A stretch of 64,000 nt of DNA, taken from positions 1 through 64,000 of the forward strand of contig CAZGXW010000007.1 of NCBI GenBank assembly GCA_964529975.1, written 5' to 3'. The notes beneath the pieces were generated by a model. The model did not search any database and had not been told where the DNA came from. It worked only from the letters and a program-made list of their open reading frames with translations. The number at the start of each line of letters is the position of its first letter. Position 1 is the first letter of the stretch. This document shows positions 47,588-55,780 of this stretch, piece after piece. Made by a program: the position numbers and the translations under genes. Origin of the DNA: JADFMN01 sp964529975 (lineage in GTDB: Bacteria; Armatimonadota; Fimbriimonadia; Fimbriimonadales; Fimbriimonadaceae).

Positions 47588-48795
47588 AGGCCTGGGGGAC
47601 CCGACTCTTCTCCGTTGCCCTGGCCCTCGGATTTTGCTTTGGCATCGACTTTCTCTTTGGCCAGATCGAGGGCGACCTTTGGCGACGCATGGCGTTTCTG
47701 GCTGGGCTCTACGTCGTCCTGTCCGTCAGTCTGAACCTCATCAATGGGATCTGCGGACAGTTCTCCATTGGGCACGCGGCCTTCTATCACATCGGCGCGT
47801 ACCTGACAGGCTATGCCACGGTGGCCTTCTACGGAAAGTTTGGCCTCGTCGGAGTGCCTTGGCTTCTTGTGATGTTGCCCGTCGGGGCGATTGCGTCCGC
47901 GCTCGTAGGGTTCGTGGTCGGATTGCCGTCGCTCAAACTCAAGGGGGACTATCTTGCGATCGTCACGCTTGGATTTGGCGAGATCATCCGGATCATAACG
48001 ATCAACATCAAGGAGATCGGCGGGGCTTATGGGCTCCAGGGGATCACTAAGGTCCATCCTTTGTGGCTGGTATGGCTGCTTGCGATTGCGACCATTGCCG
48101 TTTCACGGAACCTTTTGAAAAGCGCGCACGGGCTTTCGTTTTTGGCCGTTCGCGAAGACGAGGTCGCTGCGAGCGCCATGGGGGTGAACGTGACCCGGAC
48201 AAAGGTGGCTGCCTTCATTCTAGGGTCCATGTTCGCAGGGGCTGCCGGAGTCCTCTTTGCCCACCACGAGGGCTTTATCACGACCGACAACTTCACGATG
48301 GAGATCAGCTTCATCATTCTCACGATGGTTGTGCTGGGCGGGACAGGTTCGATCACTGGTTCGACACTAGCGGCAATAGCCCTGTTTGGGCTTCCTGAAG
48401 TCCTCCGCAACATGAAAGACGAGAAGGGTAACGCGCTCCTCGTAAGCGCCGCCGCATTTGTCGCTGCCATCGTCGCGATCATTGCCGTTGTTGCCTTCAT
48501 CAAGAAGTCCGAGCCTCGGCTTCACGGCCCGTTCGGCAAGCGATTGGCGATCTATGGTGCTGCCATTGCGGGTGGATTTGTTCTGCAAATGCTGCTCAGC
48601 CTCGGCCTCAAACAGATCCCTGCCCTCGGCGAGATGATGATCGAGACCAGCAAACTACGTATGGTCATCTTCGCAGGCACGCTGATCATCGTGATGCTGC
48701 TCAGGCCGCAGGGGTTGTTTGCACACCACGAGTTCAGTTGGACCTGGCTCAAGCGCGTGCTGCGACTCGAGAGGCCGAAGGAGGCAGGGGCTTGA
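47584..48795 (+). CDS. livM: Branched-chain amino acid-type ABC permease LivM
   Basis: A 403-residue second permease. NLINGICGQFSIGHAAFYHI, GDYLAIVTLGFGEIIRIITI, REDEVAASAMGVNVTRTKVA and GGTGSITGSTLAAIALFGLP are family landmarks. Between LPEVLRNMKDEKG and the final RMVIFAGTLIIVMLLRPQGL there is an extra stretch with two more membrane helices (about 285-365) not usual for LivM. ATG 47584 overlaps the livH stop. AGAAGGT lies just upstream. Confidence 0.92.
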   Translation: MKAWGTRLFSVALALGFCFGIDFLFGQIEGDLWRRMAFLAGLYVVLSVSLNLINGICGQFSIGHAAFYHIGAYLTGYATVAFYGKFGLVGVPWLLVMLPVGAIASALVGFVVGLPSLKLKGDYLAIVTLGFGEIIRIITINIKEIGGAYGLQGITKVHPLWLVWLLAIATIAVSRNLLKSAHGLSFLAVREDEVAASAMGVNVTRTKVAAFILGSMFAGAAGVLFAHHEGFITTDNFTMEISFIILTMVVLGGTGSITGSTLAAIALFGLPEVLRNMKDEKGNALLVSAAAFVAAIVAIIAVVAFIKKSEPRLHGPFGKRLAIYGAAIAGGFVLQMLLSLGLKQIPALGEMMIETSKLRMVIFAGTLIIVMLLRPQGLFAHHEFSWTWLKRVLRLERPKEAGA

Positions 48796-49562
48796 GCCAA
48801 CCTGTCCTCCAACTCAAGGGCGCGACGATCCAGTTCGGCGGCCTCGTCGCCGTGAACAACGTATCGTTCGAACTGCCCAAGGGCATTCTGTTCGGTTTGA
48901 TCGGCCCGAACGGCGCGGGCAAAACGACGTGCTTCAACCTGATCACCGGGGTCTACACTCCAACGAGCGGCGACATCCTGTTCCACGGCGAGCGGATCAA
49001 CGGGCTTCCCCCGCACAAGATCGCGCGGAAGGGGATCTGCCGCACGTTCCAGAACATCCGCCTGTTCAAGTCGCTCAGCGTCCTTGAAAACGTCGTGGTC
49101 GGCGGGTTCCTCAGGCACAAGACTGGGCTCTTCAGCGCACTGACCTATATGCCGTGGTCCGTGAGCGAGACCACTTCGCTCAAGCAGGAGGCGATGGAAC
49201 TGCTCGAAGTGTTGGACCTCGCCGACGTAGCGCACACCCGATCGGCGGACCTTCCTTATGGAAAACAGCGCCGCCTCGAGATCGCGCGAGCGATGGCGAC
49301 CAAGCCCGACTTGATCCTGCTCGACGAGCCTGCCGCAGGAATGAACCCGCAAGAGAAGGAAGACCTGCAGCGCACCGTCAGGCGTATCCGCGACGACTTC
49401 GGAAAGACCGTTCTGCTCATCGAGCACGACATGCGCTTCGTGATGGGCCTCTGCGAACAGATCGTGGTCCTCGACCACGGCGAAGAAATCGCCCGTGGCG
49501 ACGCCGACCACGTCCGCAACAATCCCAAGGTCATCGAGGCATACCTGGGCGAGCCCGTATAA
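48792..49562 (+). CDS. livG: Branched-chain amino acid-type ABC transporter ATPase LivG
   Basis: A 256-residue ABC ATPase. Walker A GPNGAGKTT near 38-46, signature LPYGKQRRLEIARAMA near 152-167, Walker B LILLDEPAAGMNPQEKEDL and the H-loop IEHDMRFVMGLCEQIVVLDH. The GKTTCFNLITGVYTPTSGDI spacing is typical of LivG as opposed to LivF. The start is TTG 48792, overlapping the livM stop (TTGA), with AAGGAGG seven bases upstream. LivF, the usual partner ATPase, is not encoded next to it. Confidence 0.95.
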   Translation: MSQPVLQLKGATIQFGGLVAVNNVSFELPKGILFGLIGPNGAGKTTCFNLITGVYTPTSGDILFHGERINGLPPHKIARKGICRTFQNIRLFKSLSVLENVVVGGFLRHKTGLFSALTYMPWSVSETTSLKQEAMELLEVLDLADVAHTRSADLPYGKQRRLEIARAMATKPDLILLDEPAAGMNPQEKEDLQRTVRRIRDDFGKTVLLIEHDMRFVMGLCEQIVVLDHGEEIARGDADHVRNNPKVIEAYLGEPV

Positions 49563-49563
49563 T
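49558..49563 (+). promoter_or_regulatory. Putative -10 box (TATAAT) of the serpin gene
   Basis: A perfect TATAAT formed by the last codons of livG, 6 bases before GTG 49570. No -35 element is evident. Confidence 0.5.
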
Positions 49564-49569
49564 GGGCTT

Positions 49570-50772
49570 GTGAGACGGGTACTCGCCGTCGCAGTTCTCC
49601 TTACCGCAGGGTTCGGTTGTAAGTGGGGCAACGAGTTTGCCCTCCCCAAGCCGTCGACCGACCGCAAGCCAGGGCTCGGCGATGCGAAGTACTACGCGGC
49701 GCAGAACGACTTCGCCGCCAGACTGAGCGAACAAATCGCGGTGGACAACGGTAATCACGCCGCCTCACCCGTCAGCATCGACCAATCGCTTGCGCTCGTG
49801 ATGAACGGCGCATCCGGTAAGACGCGAGACGAACTGCTCGGAGTGTTCGGCCTAGACGAGAACACGCTTCCGGCCTTCAACGAAAGCCAACGCGCCTACC
49901 TCAACTTTGTGAAAGGGATCGAGGGACGCCCGCTCAAAGTCGCCACGGCCGTGTTCACGGTCTGGCCCGTCGTGCTCGATGGAGGCTACGTGCAGAAGAT
50001 GGGTTCGACGTACGACGCAACGGTCAAGAAACTCGGCAGCGCTGGAGTCGGCGCGACGAAGGTGGTGAACCGGTGGGTGAGCAAGGAGACGGACGGCAAG
50101 ATCCAGTACGTTGTCGACCGCCTGACGAAGCAAGAGCAACTTCTCGTTGTCAGCGTTGTCCACTTCGGTGCAGATTGGGAGACCCCGTTCGGGCCTGCCC
50201 GAGACCTTTCCTTTACGACGCCTCGCGGCAAGGTCGACGCGAAGATGATGAACCGGTCCGGGGTCTTCGAATACTTTGAGGACGAAGTCCTGCAGGCGGT
50301 CCGGCTTCCCTACAAGGGTGGGGCGTTCTCGATGGTGGTCATGCTTCCGAAGGAAGGAAGGTCGCCGCGCTCGATGCTAACCCGATACCAATCCGTCAGC
50401 ATCGGGCTCGCGAAGCGCGAGGGCCACGTGTGGATGCCCAAGTTCTCTTTCAGCCGCGACTACGAACTCTCGTCTGCCGCCAAGGCACTCGGCGCGGAGT
50501 CGATCTTCAGTGAAGACTGCAATCTTCGCAACATCTCGATTGAACTGGAGCGCGGCTGGCGCGTGTCTAGGGTCATCCACCGGGCTGTTGTGACTGTCGA
50601 CGAACTTGGTACGACCGCAAGCGGCGCGACAGCAGCCCTTGCAGAGGGCGGTGAGAAGTCTGAGACAGCGTTCACCTTTTTCGCCGACCGTCCGTTCGCG
50701 TTTGCGATCACAGACACGACTACGGGCGTGGTCGCGTTCTGGGGGATCGTGAACGACCCGACGGAATCGTAG
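49570..50772 (+). CDS. Serpin (serine protease inhibitor) lipoprotein
   Basis: A 400-residue serpin. The N-terminus VLAVAVLLTAGFGC is a lipoprotein signal, so the protein is tethered to a membrane. The fold markers are HAASPVSIDQSLALVMNGAS, NRWVSKETDGKIQYVVDRL, VHFGADWETPF and FFADRPFAFAITDTTTGVV. The hinge of the reactive-centre loop reads DELGTTASGATAAL, with small residues as in inhibitory serpins. Target protease unknown. GTG 49570 is the only start that fits the signal peptide. Confidence 0.92.
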   Translation: MRRVLAVAVLLTAGFGCKWGNEFALPKPSTDRKPGLGDAKYYAAQNDFAARLSEQIAVDNGNHAASPVSIDQSLALVMNGASGKTRDELLGVFGLDENTLPAFNESQRAYLNFVKGIEGRPLKVATAVFTVWPVVLDGGYVQKMGSTYDATVKKLGSAGVGATKVVNRWVSKETDGKIQYVVDRLTKQEQLLVVSVVHFGADWETPFGPARDLSFTTPRGKVDAKMMNRSGVFEYFEDEVLQAVRLPYKGGAFSMVVMLPKEGRSPRSMLTRYQSVSIGLAKREGHVWMPKFSFSRDYELSSAAKALGAESIFSEDCNLRNISIELERGWRVSRVIHRAVVTVDELGTTASGATAALAEGGEKSETAFTFFADRPFAFAITDTTTGVVAFWGIVNDPTES

Positions 50773-50789
50773 TTCTTGTTCGCTTGAAG

Positions 50790-50809
50790 GGCGCGGCTCT
50801 GGCCGCGCC
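50790..50809 (+). terminator. GC-rich hairpin after the serpin gene
   Basis: GGCGCGGC / GCCGCGCC with loop TCTG, 18 bases past the serpin stop. No T-run directly follows, so it is a possible, not certain, terminator. Confidence 0.4.
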
Positions 50810-50836
50810 GACCTAGATTCATTCTTGCTCGATCTC

Positions 50837-50881
50837 GGTGCCGACGAAGCGGCACCCTCCCCGGCGCAGGCTAAAGCCTGC
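50837..50881. repeat. Two dispersed hairpin elements
   Basis: GGTGCCG-N6-CGGCACC, followed by CTCCCC, matches the element at 40139. Next to it GCAGGC-TAAA-GCCTGC, within AGGCTAAAGCCTGCGGCTAC, is a motif seen in many copies in other bacterial genomes. Both lie between the serpin and pdhB genes. Confidence 0.65.
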
Positions 50882-50896
50882 GGCTACATGATGTGC

Positions 50897-51907
50897 TCAG
50901 TAGCGGCAAGTACGGAGAGCGGCCTCGGTCACCTTCTCGATGGAAGGCAGCACGAAGAGTTCGAGCGGCTCGACCCACGGCACAGGCGTGTCCAAGCGGG
51001 TCACTCGCATCGGCGGGGCATCGAGCAGTTCGAACGCGTCCTGGCTGATCCGAGCAAGGATCTCGCCCGCGAATCCGCATGTCATCGGCGCCTCGTTGAC
51101 GCACACCAGGCGGTTCGTCTTGCGAAGCGACTCGATGATCGTGTCGTTGTCTAGCGGGACGAGCGTGCGGATGTCGATTACCTCCGCTGAGAACCCCTCT
51201 TTCTCCAGGTTGTCCGCTGCGGCGAGGCACTGGTACACGGTCTGGCCGTAGGAGACCAGCGTGACGTCTTCGCCCTCGCGCACGACCTTCGCTTTGCCCA
51301 AAGGCACGATCGCTGCGTCGCCTTCGAGGAGGTCTTCCTCAATCTTGCGATCGCGATAAAGCTGCTTGATCTCGTAGAAAATGACTGGGTTCGGGTCGCG
51401 GATCGCGGCCTTGAGCAAGCCCTTTGCGTCGCTCGGGGTCGAAGGGCACACGATCTTGAGACCAGGCGAGTTCGCAAACCAAGCCTCGTTCATCTGGCTG
51501 TGATAGAGCGCCCCACCGCCGTACGCACCGGCCGGGCCCCGGATGACCATTGGAATCGAGACTTCGCCGCCCGTGCGGTAGTGGTACGTGGCGGTCATGT
51601 TCACGATCTGGTCGAAGCCGCACGAGATGAAGTCGATGAACTGCATCTCGCAAAGGACCGTCTTGCCGTTGAGGGCCGCACCACAACCTACGCCGACGAT
51701 CGCCGCCTCGCTGATGGGCATGTCTACGACGCGCTGCGTGCCGTATTTGGCCTGTAGGCCGTCGGTGACGCCGAATGCGCCGCCAAGAAGCCCGATGTCC
51801 TCACCCAGACAGACCATGTCCGGGTTGGACTCCATTTCCTCGTAGATCGCCTCCTTCAAGGCCGTGAGGAAGTTCTTGGTCGTCCTTTCGATCTTGGGCG
51901 CAGCCAT
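50897..51907 (-). CDS. pdhB: Pyruvate (2-oxoacid) dehydrogenase E1 component, beta subunit
   Basis: A 336-residue beta subunit of the thiamine-diphosphate E1 enzyme. LKEAIYEEMESNPDMVCLGE, VVDMPISEAAIVGVGCGAAL, FIDFISCGFDQIVNMTA and GPAGAYGGGALYHSQMNEAW are typical, and the C-terminal domain contains VIDIRTLVPLDNDTIIES. ATG 51907 overlaps the pdhA stop by one base and has GGAGG seven bases upstream, so it is coupled to pdhA. Pyruvate is the likely substrate, but branched-chain 2-oxoacids cannot be excluded. E2 and E3 genes are not in the window. Confidence 0.92.
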   Translation of the reverse strand: MAAPKIERTTKNFLTALKEAIYEEMESNPDMVCLGEDIGLLGGAFGVTDGLQAKYGTQRVVDMPISEAAIVGVGCGAALNGKTVLCEMQFIDFISCGFDQIVNMTATYHYRTGGEVSIPMVIRGPAGAYGGGALYHSQMNEAWFANSPGLKIVCPSTPSDAKGLLKAAIRDPNPVIFYEIKQLYRDRKIEEDLLEGDAAIVPLGKAKVVREGEDVTLVSYGQTVYQCLAAADNLEKEGFSAEVIDIRTLVPLDNDTIIESLRKTNRLVCVNEAPMTCGFAGEILARISQDAFELLDAPPMRVTRLDTPVPWVEPLELFVLPSIEKVTEAALRTCRY

Positions 51908-53010
51908 CAGAAGCCCTCCTTGAATACCCACATGCCGCCCTCTTCAGCGGCGGGGAGGTCGGACTTGAGGGCAAACTCGACGCCTTCCGTCATGTAGTCG
52001 ACGACCACCTTTGGGAAGTCCTCGTCCGTGATCTCCATCGCGCTCTTGCCTTCGGCGACGTGCTTCTTGGCCTCCTTCGCGGTGATGACGCCCTGCGACA
52101 CGAGAAAGTCCTTGTAGACCTTGATCGGGTCGCGGTCGCGCCCGTTCTTCACTTCGTCCTTGTTGCGGTACTTGGCAGCGCGGTCGTCGTCGTGGTCGCC
52201 GTGGCCATAGGCGCGAAACGTCTTGCACTCGACGATGCTCGGGCCTTTGCCGCTGCGGGCCCAGTCGACGGCCTCCATGACCTTGTCGTAGACATCGAGC
52301 ACGTTTTGACCGTCTGCGATAAGACCGGGGATGCCGTAGCCGTCCGCCCTCCTTGCAAAGTCTTCGAGCGGATACTCGAGGTGCGTCGGTGTGCCGTAAG
52401 CCCACTGGTTGTTCTCAATGATGGTGACGACAGGCAGTTTGTGGACCGCCGCGAAGTTCACAGCCTCGTGGAACACGCCTTGCGCCGTCGAGCCTTCCCC
52501 GTTGTAAGTGAGCACGACCGAATCGCCGCCGTTCAAGCGGTCGGCGTACACGACGCCTGCCGCGACGGGGATCGTGCCTGCGAGCATCGAAGTCGAGTGG
52601 ATGATGTGCTTGGAGCGGGAACCGATGTGCGACCAGTTGTCTCGGGCACGCCCGGGCGAATCGACCCTGCCCCAGACTTGGGCGCAGACCTCTTGGATGC
52701 TCATGCCCATCCGATCCTTGTTTCGCCAACCTGCCCGGAAGTCCTTCATGAAGAACGCCGGCATGTCGCGGTGGATGGGGCTGATCCAGTCTGTCGGTCG
52801 CAGCCCGAACAAGGAGCCAACGATCACGGCCTCCTGGTTGTGGCTGGAATACAGGGTTCCGCGCAGTCTGCCGCGCTTCTTCTCCTTGATGAGCCGGACG
52901 TCGAAGTAACGGGCGAGATAGAGCTGATTCAGGATCTCCAGGTGGTCTTCCCTGGTCAGCCCGTCCCTGGGTGCTCCAGCCCTTCCGCTCTCCGGTTCTT
53001 TTGTTGCCAT
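51907..53010 (-). CDS. pdhA: Pyruvate (2-oxoacid) dehydrogenase E1 component, alpha subunit
   Basis: A 367-residue alpha subunit. LYLARYFDVRLIKEKKRGRL and TLYSSHNQEAVIVGSLFGLR open the fold; the thiamine-diphosphate/Mg motif runs from SVVLTYNGEGSTAQG to VTIIENN near residues 175-205, with Glu in place of the usual Asp of GDG. YGHGDHDDDRAAKYRNKDEV is the phosphorylation-loop region. ATG 53010 is the likely start, though a TTG at 53052 is in frame. TACAAT lies on the minus strand at 53083-53088 as a promoter candidate. Confidence 0.92.
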   Translation of the reverse strand: MATKEPESGRAGAPRDGLTREDHLEILNQLYLARYFDVRLIKEKKRGRLRGTLYSSHNQEAVIVGSLFGLRPTDWISPIHRDMPAFFMKDFRAGWRNKDRMGMSIQEVCAQVWGRVDSPGRARDNWSHIGSRSKHIIHSTSMLAGTIPVAAGVVYADRLNGGDSVVLTYNGEGSTAQGVFHEAVNFAAVHKLPVVTIIENNQWAYGTPTHLEYPLEDFARRADGYGIPGLIADGQNVLDVYDKVMEAVDWARSGKGPSIVECKTFRAYGHGDHDDDRAAKYRNKDEVKNGRDRDPIKVYKDFLVSQGVITAKEAKKHVAEGKSAMEITDEDFPKVVVDYMTEGVEFALKSDLPAAEEGGMWVFKEGF

Positions 53011-53139
53011 TCTGGTCTCTGAACCAGGTTCTAGTGCCAAATGCGTCTCCAAGACCCGCGGTCGTCCCTGAGGTGGACGGAAATTGTACCTGCGGCCCCA
53101 GGCTCATCTTCGGTTGAAAGGCCCATCCCCTTAAGTAGA

Positions 53140-53171
53140 AACGGCCTCCCAATGTGTCGGGAGGCCGTTTG
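53140..53171 (-). terminator. Terminator hairpin after the LolA-thioredoxin gene
   Basis: A perfect 12-pair stem AAACGGCCTCCC / GGGAGGCCGTTT with an 8-base loop, 15 bases beyond the stop. The A/T ends make it work as a terminator on both strands. Confidence 0.8.
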
Positions 53172-53186
53172 TTAGGTCGTGAGGTC

Positions 53187-54176
53187 TTAGCGCTTGGCTC
53201 GGGCCTTGTCCATCTCGCCATAGACGTGGGCGGGTCCGCCGTAGCCGACGAACTCATGCACGATCTGGCCGTTGCCGTTGATGAACTTGACCGTCGGGTA
53301 GGCGCTGACGCCGTACTTCTTCGCGTTGGCGACGTCCTGCTCGGCATCCACCTTCACGAGGATGAAGTCCTTGGCCTTGTCGCCAAAGCCTGCGCTCTGG
53401 AAGACTTCAGCGTCCATCATCTTGCACGGGCCGCACCAGACGGCGTAGAAGTCCACCATCATGACTTTGCCAGTCGCCTTGGCGACCTTCATGGCCTCGT
53501 CAAAACTGTGGAACCACTTGCCCGTCATCATGTCGGCCGCGCTCATTTCCTTCGCACCGTTCGGCGCGACGAAGGCGAAGACGTTGCCGCCGATCGCGCT
53601 CGTGTCCACCTTGTTGGCGGTGATGATGCGTGTGGTCGTGGTGTTGCCGTTCTTGGTGTTGATCTCGGCCTGGCTGAGCAAGTTGTTCGCCGGGTCGAGG
53701 TACAGGTTCATCGTGAAGTCGCCCTTGGCGTCTCCGTTCACCGAGATGACCTTGAGGGTCTTATTCGCCCGCTTCTTAGTGCCCTCGTTCTTGGCCGAGT
53801 TCACGTAGTCGAGCGCCTTAGCGTCATAAAAGGACTTCCAGATGGCGACGTTGTCGTCTGCAAAGACCTCCATCAGCTTCTCCTTGGTCTGGTCGACCTT
53901 ATAGAAGCCGTTCTGTCCCTTGTCATAGAAGGTGATCTGCTTGCCGTCGGCAACGATGGTCTGGCTAGGCGTGTCGAGCCTGAGTTGGTCAGGCTTCGCC
54001 ATTTGGATCGAGTAACGCTGGGTGGTGCCACCGACTTGGCTCACGATGTACTCGGCGTTGAGCGACTGCGCTCCGTTGAGAGCCTGCACAAACGGGGTTA
54101 GCGCCGGCGACTCGACGACTGCGAGCGCGACGACGGCGCCCACTGCCGCCGTTGCTAGCGTGATCTTTTTATACAT
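53187..54176 (-). CDS. Exported LolA-like/thioredoxin fusion protein
   Basis: A 329-residue exported protein. A signal-anchor (ATAAVGAVVALAVVESPALT) is followed by an about 175-residue LolA/DUF2092-like beta domain (AKPDQLRLDTPSQTIVADGK, FTMNLYLDPANNLLSQAEIN) and, from about 210, a thioredoxin domain with VWCGPCK (Cys248, Cys251) and VSAYPTVKFINGNG (cis-Pro). The combination suggests a periplasmic redox chaperone for lipoproteins or envelope proteins, but this is inference. ATG 54176 has GGAG seven bases upstream. The gene is followed by a clear terminator. Confidence 0.85.
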   Translation of the reverse strand: MYKKITLATAAVGAVVALAVVESPALTPFVQALNGAQSLNAEYIVSQVGGTTQRYSIQMAKPDQLRLDTPSQTIVADGKQITFYDKGQNGFYKVDQTKEKLMEVFADDNVAIWKSFYDAKALDYVNSAKNEGTKKRANKTLKVISVNGDAKGDFTMNLYLDPANNLLSQAEINTKNGNTTTTRIITANKVDTSAIGGNVFAFVAPNGAKEMSAADMMTGKWFHSFDEAMKVAKATGKVMMVDFYAVWCGPCKMMDAEVFQSAGFGDKAKDFILVKVDAEQDVANAKKYGVSAYPTVKFINGNGQIVHEFVGYGGPAHVYGEMDKARAKR

Positions 54177-54247
54177 TGCTGTTCTCCGGGTTCCCGCCAA
54201 GACCTCAACTTGGCGTATGCCCACATTCTACACGACTCGGGAAGCGA

Positions 54248-54253
54248 TAGAAT
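54248..54253 (+). promoter_or_regulatory. Putative -10 box (TAGAAT)
   Basis: TAGAAT with a 7-base gap to ATG 54261; the transcript would begin at the start codon. Confidence 0.5.
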
Positions 54254-54260
54254 CGATGCG

Positions 54261-55694
54261 ATGCGCCCGGTGACGGCCCTTTTCCTCCTCCTTGCCGCTT
54301 ACCTGGCCCTGGGAGCCTATTTCGCGGCCAAGACCCCTTATCGCCAGGCCGGCGTCCTCAAGTACCAGGGAGGCACACGCGTTCCGGACGTCGGAGCCCC
54401 GGACGAGCGCCAGCACGCGAACTACGTCCAGCACCTGCTCTCCGGCAAGGGGTTCCCTGTCCTCGAGCCCGGGAGCCCTGACCTCGGCGAGACGTACCAG
54501 TCCCACCAACCGCCGCTTTTTTACCTGCTGACCGCCGGATGGGCGGCCGTTGCCGACGCCGAGCCGGAAGACCGCTCATCGGGCTTCTGGCTGCGTTCGC
54601 TCAACCTCCTGATCGGCGTGGGTACGTTGCTGGGGGTCTTCTTCTTGGTCAAGTGGGGATTGAGGGACGAGTGGCTTGCCGTGACGGCGGTGGCGTTCGT
54701 CGCTTTGATGCCGATGTTCGTCGCGCTCCACGCGGCCATCTCCAACGATCCGCTCCTGTTCCTGCTTTGCACTTGGTGCGCTGCACTGTGCTGCCGCGGA
54801 ATCCGGGACGGATGGTCGATGAAGACAGCCGTGTTGTGCGGGGTCTGCGCAGGGCTGGCACTCTTGACCAAGACGACGGCGCTAGCCCTCGGCCCCACTG
54901 TGTTGTGCGCATTGTTTGCGTCTTGGAAGTGGGGAGAACAGAAGCCAAGAGCCGTCGTGTGGGTCATCGCCTTAGTGCTGCCTCTGCTCATCGCCGCGCC
55001 GTGGATGGTCAGGAACCAGAGCCTTTATGGCGACCCGTTTGCGATCAAGGCGTTCAACGCGGCCTTTGTGGGCTCACCGAGGCCGCAAGACGTGGTCATC
55101 CCCTCCCGGGTGAACACGGATCCCGTTTACAACGCTGCCGCCGAGCGGGCCTATGCCGCCAAACCGAACGGCACACCCCGAGAACTGATCGATCACATCT
55201 ACGGCGACGTCGGACTTACCGGGGCTGCCAAAGTCGAGTACTGGACCGATTGGGTGGGCTGGTGGACCGCTCGCTCCTTCGTCGGCGCGTTCGGATACAT
55301 GGACGTGTTCCTGTTTGAGGGGATGCCCCAGCCCCAAGCGGACGCCCTTTATCGGCTCATTCTGGCGCTCTTGGTCGTTCCTGCCCTTGTTGGTGGGGTC
55401 AAGGCGTGGAAGGCTCTTGACGGGCCGTCTAGGGTGGTTTGCGGGGCGATGTCAGTCCTGGCAGTGGTCGTGGCCGCTTTGTTCGTTCGGTTCAACTTGC
55501 AGTACTTCCAGGGCCAGGCCCGCTACCTGTATCCGGCTATCGGTCCCCTGGCCCTTGGGCTGGCTATGGGGACGTCTGCCGTTCTCGGACGTCATAAGGA
55601 CAAGGCATGGCTGATCGTTGCGGGGCTGCTGGCGCTCGTCCAGTTCGCTGCAATCCAGGCCATCCAGGCTGGATTTGCCGACCGCGTAAGATGA
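54261..55694 (+). CDS. GT-C-type membrane glycosyltransferase (GT39/DUF2142-like)
   Basis: A 477-residue protein with about ten membrane helices. DERQHANYVQHLLSG near residue 48 (first-loop Asp/Glu of GT-C enzymes), PDLGETYQSHQPPLFYLLTA near 72-91 and RSLNLLIGVGTLLGVFFL are typical of protein mannosyltransferase-like GT-C proteins. KTTALALGPTVLCALFASW and PWMVRNQSLYGDPFA follow. The donor is probably a lipid-linked sugar; the acceptor is unknown. The next gene is the second ECF sigma factor. Confidence 0.78.
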   Translation: MRPVTALFLLLAAYLALGAYFAAKTPYRQAGVLKYQGGTRVPDVGAPDERQHANYVQHLLSGKGFPVLEPGSPDLGETYQSHQPPLFYLLTAGWAAVADAEPEDRSSGFWLRSLNLLIGVGTLLGVFFLVKWGLRDEWLAVTAVAFVALMPMFVALHAAISNDPLLFLLCTWCAALCCRGIRDGWSMKTAVLCGVCAGLALLTKTTALALGPTVLCALFASWKWGEQKPRAVVWVIALVLPLLIAAPWMVRNQSLYGDPFAIKAFNAAFVGSPRPQDVVIPSRVNTDPVYNAAAERAYAAKPNGTPRELIDHIYGDVGLTGAAKVEYWTDWVGWWTARSFVGAFGYMDVFLFEGMPQPQADALYRLILALLVVPALVGGVKAWKALDGPSRVVCGAMSVLAVVVAALFVRFNLQYFQGQARYLYPAIGPLALGLAMGTSAVLGRHKDKAWLIVAGLLALVQFAAIQAIQAGFADRVR

Positions 55695-55780
55695 CCGGGG
55701 TGTTTGAACCTAGTCCGAACGGACTTGGCCCGAATCTTGGTCAGTAACATGGTGGTCGGGGCCTGCGTCCATTGAGGTGA

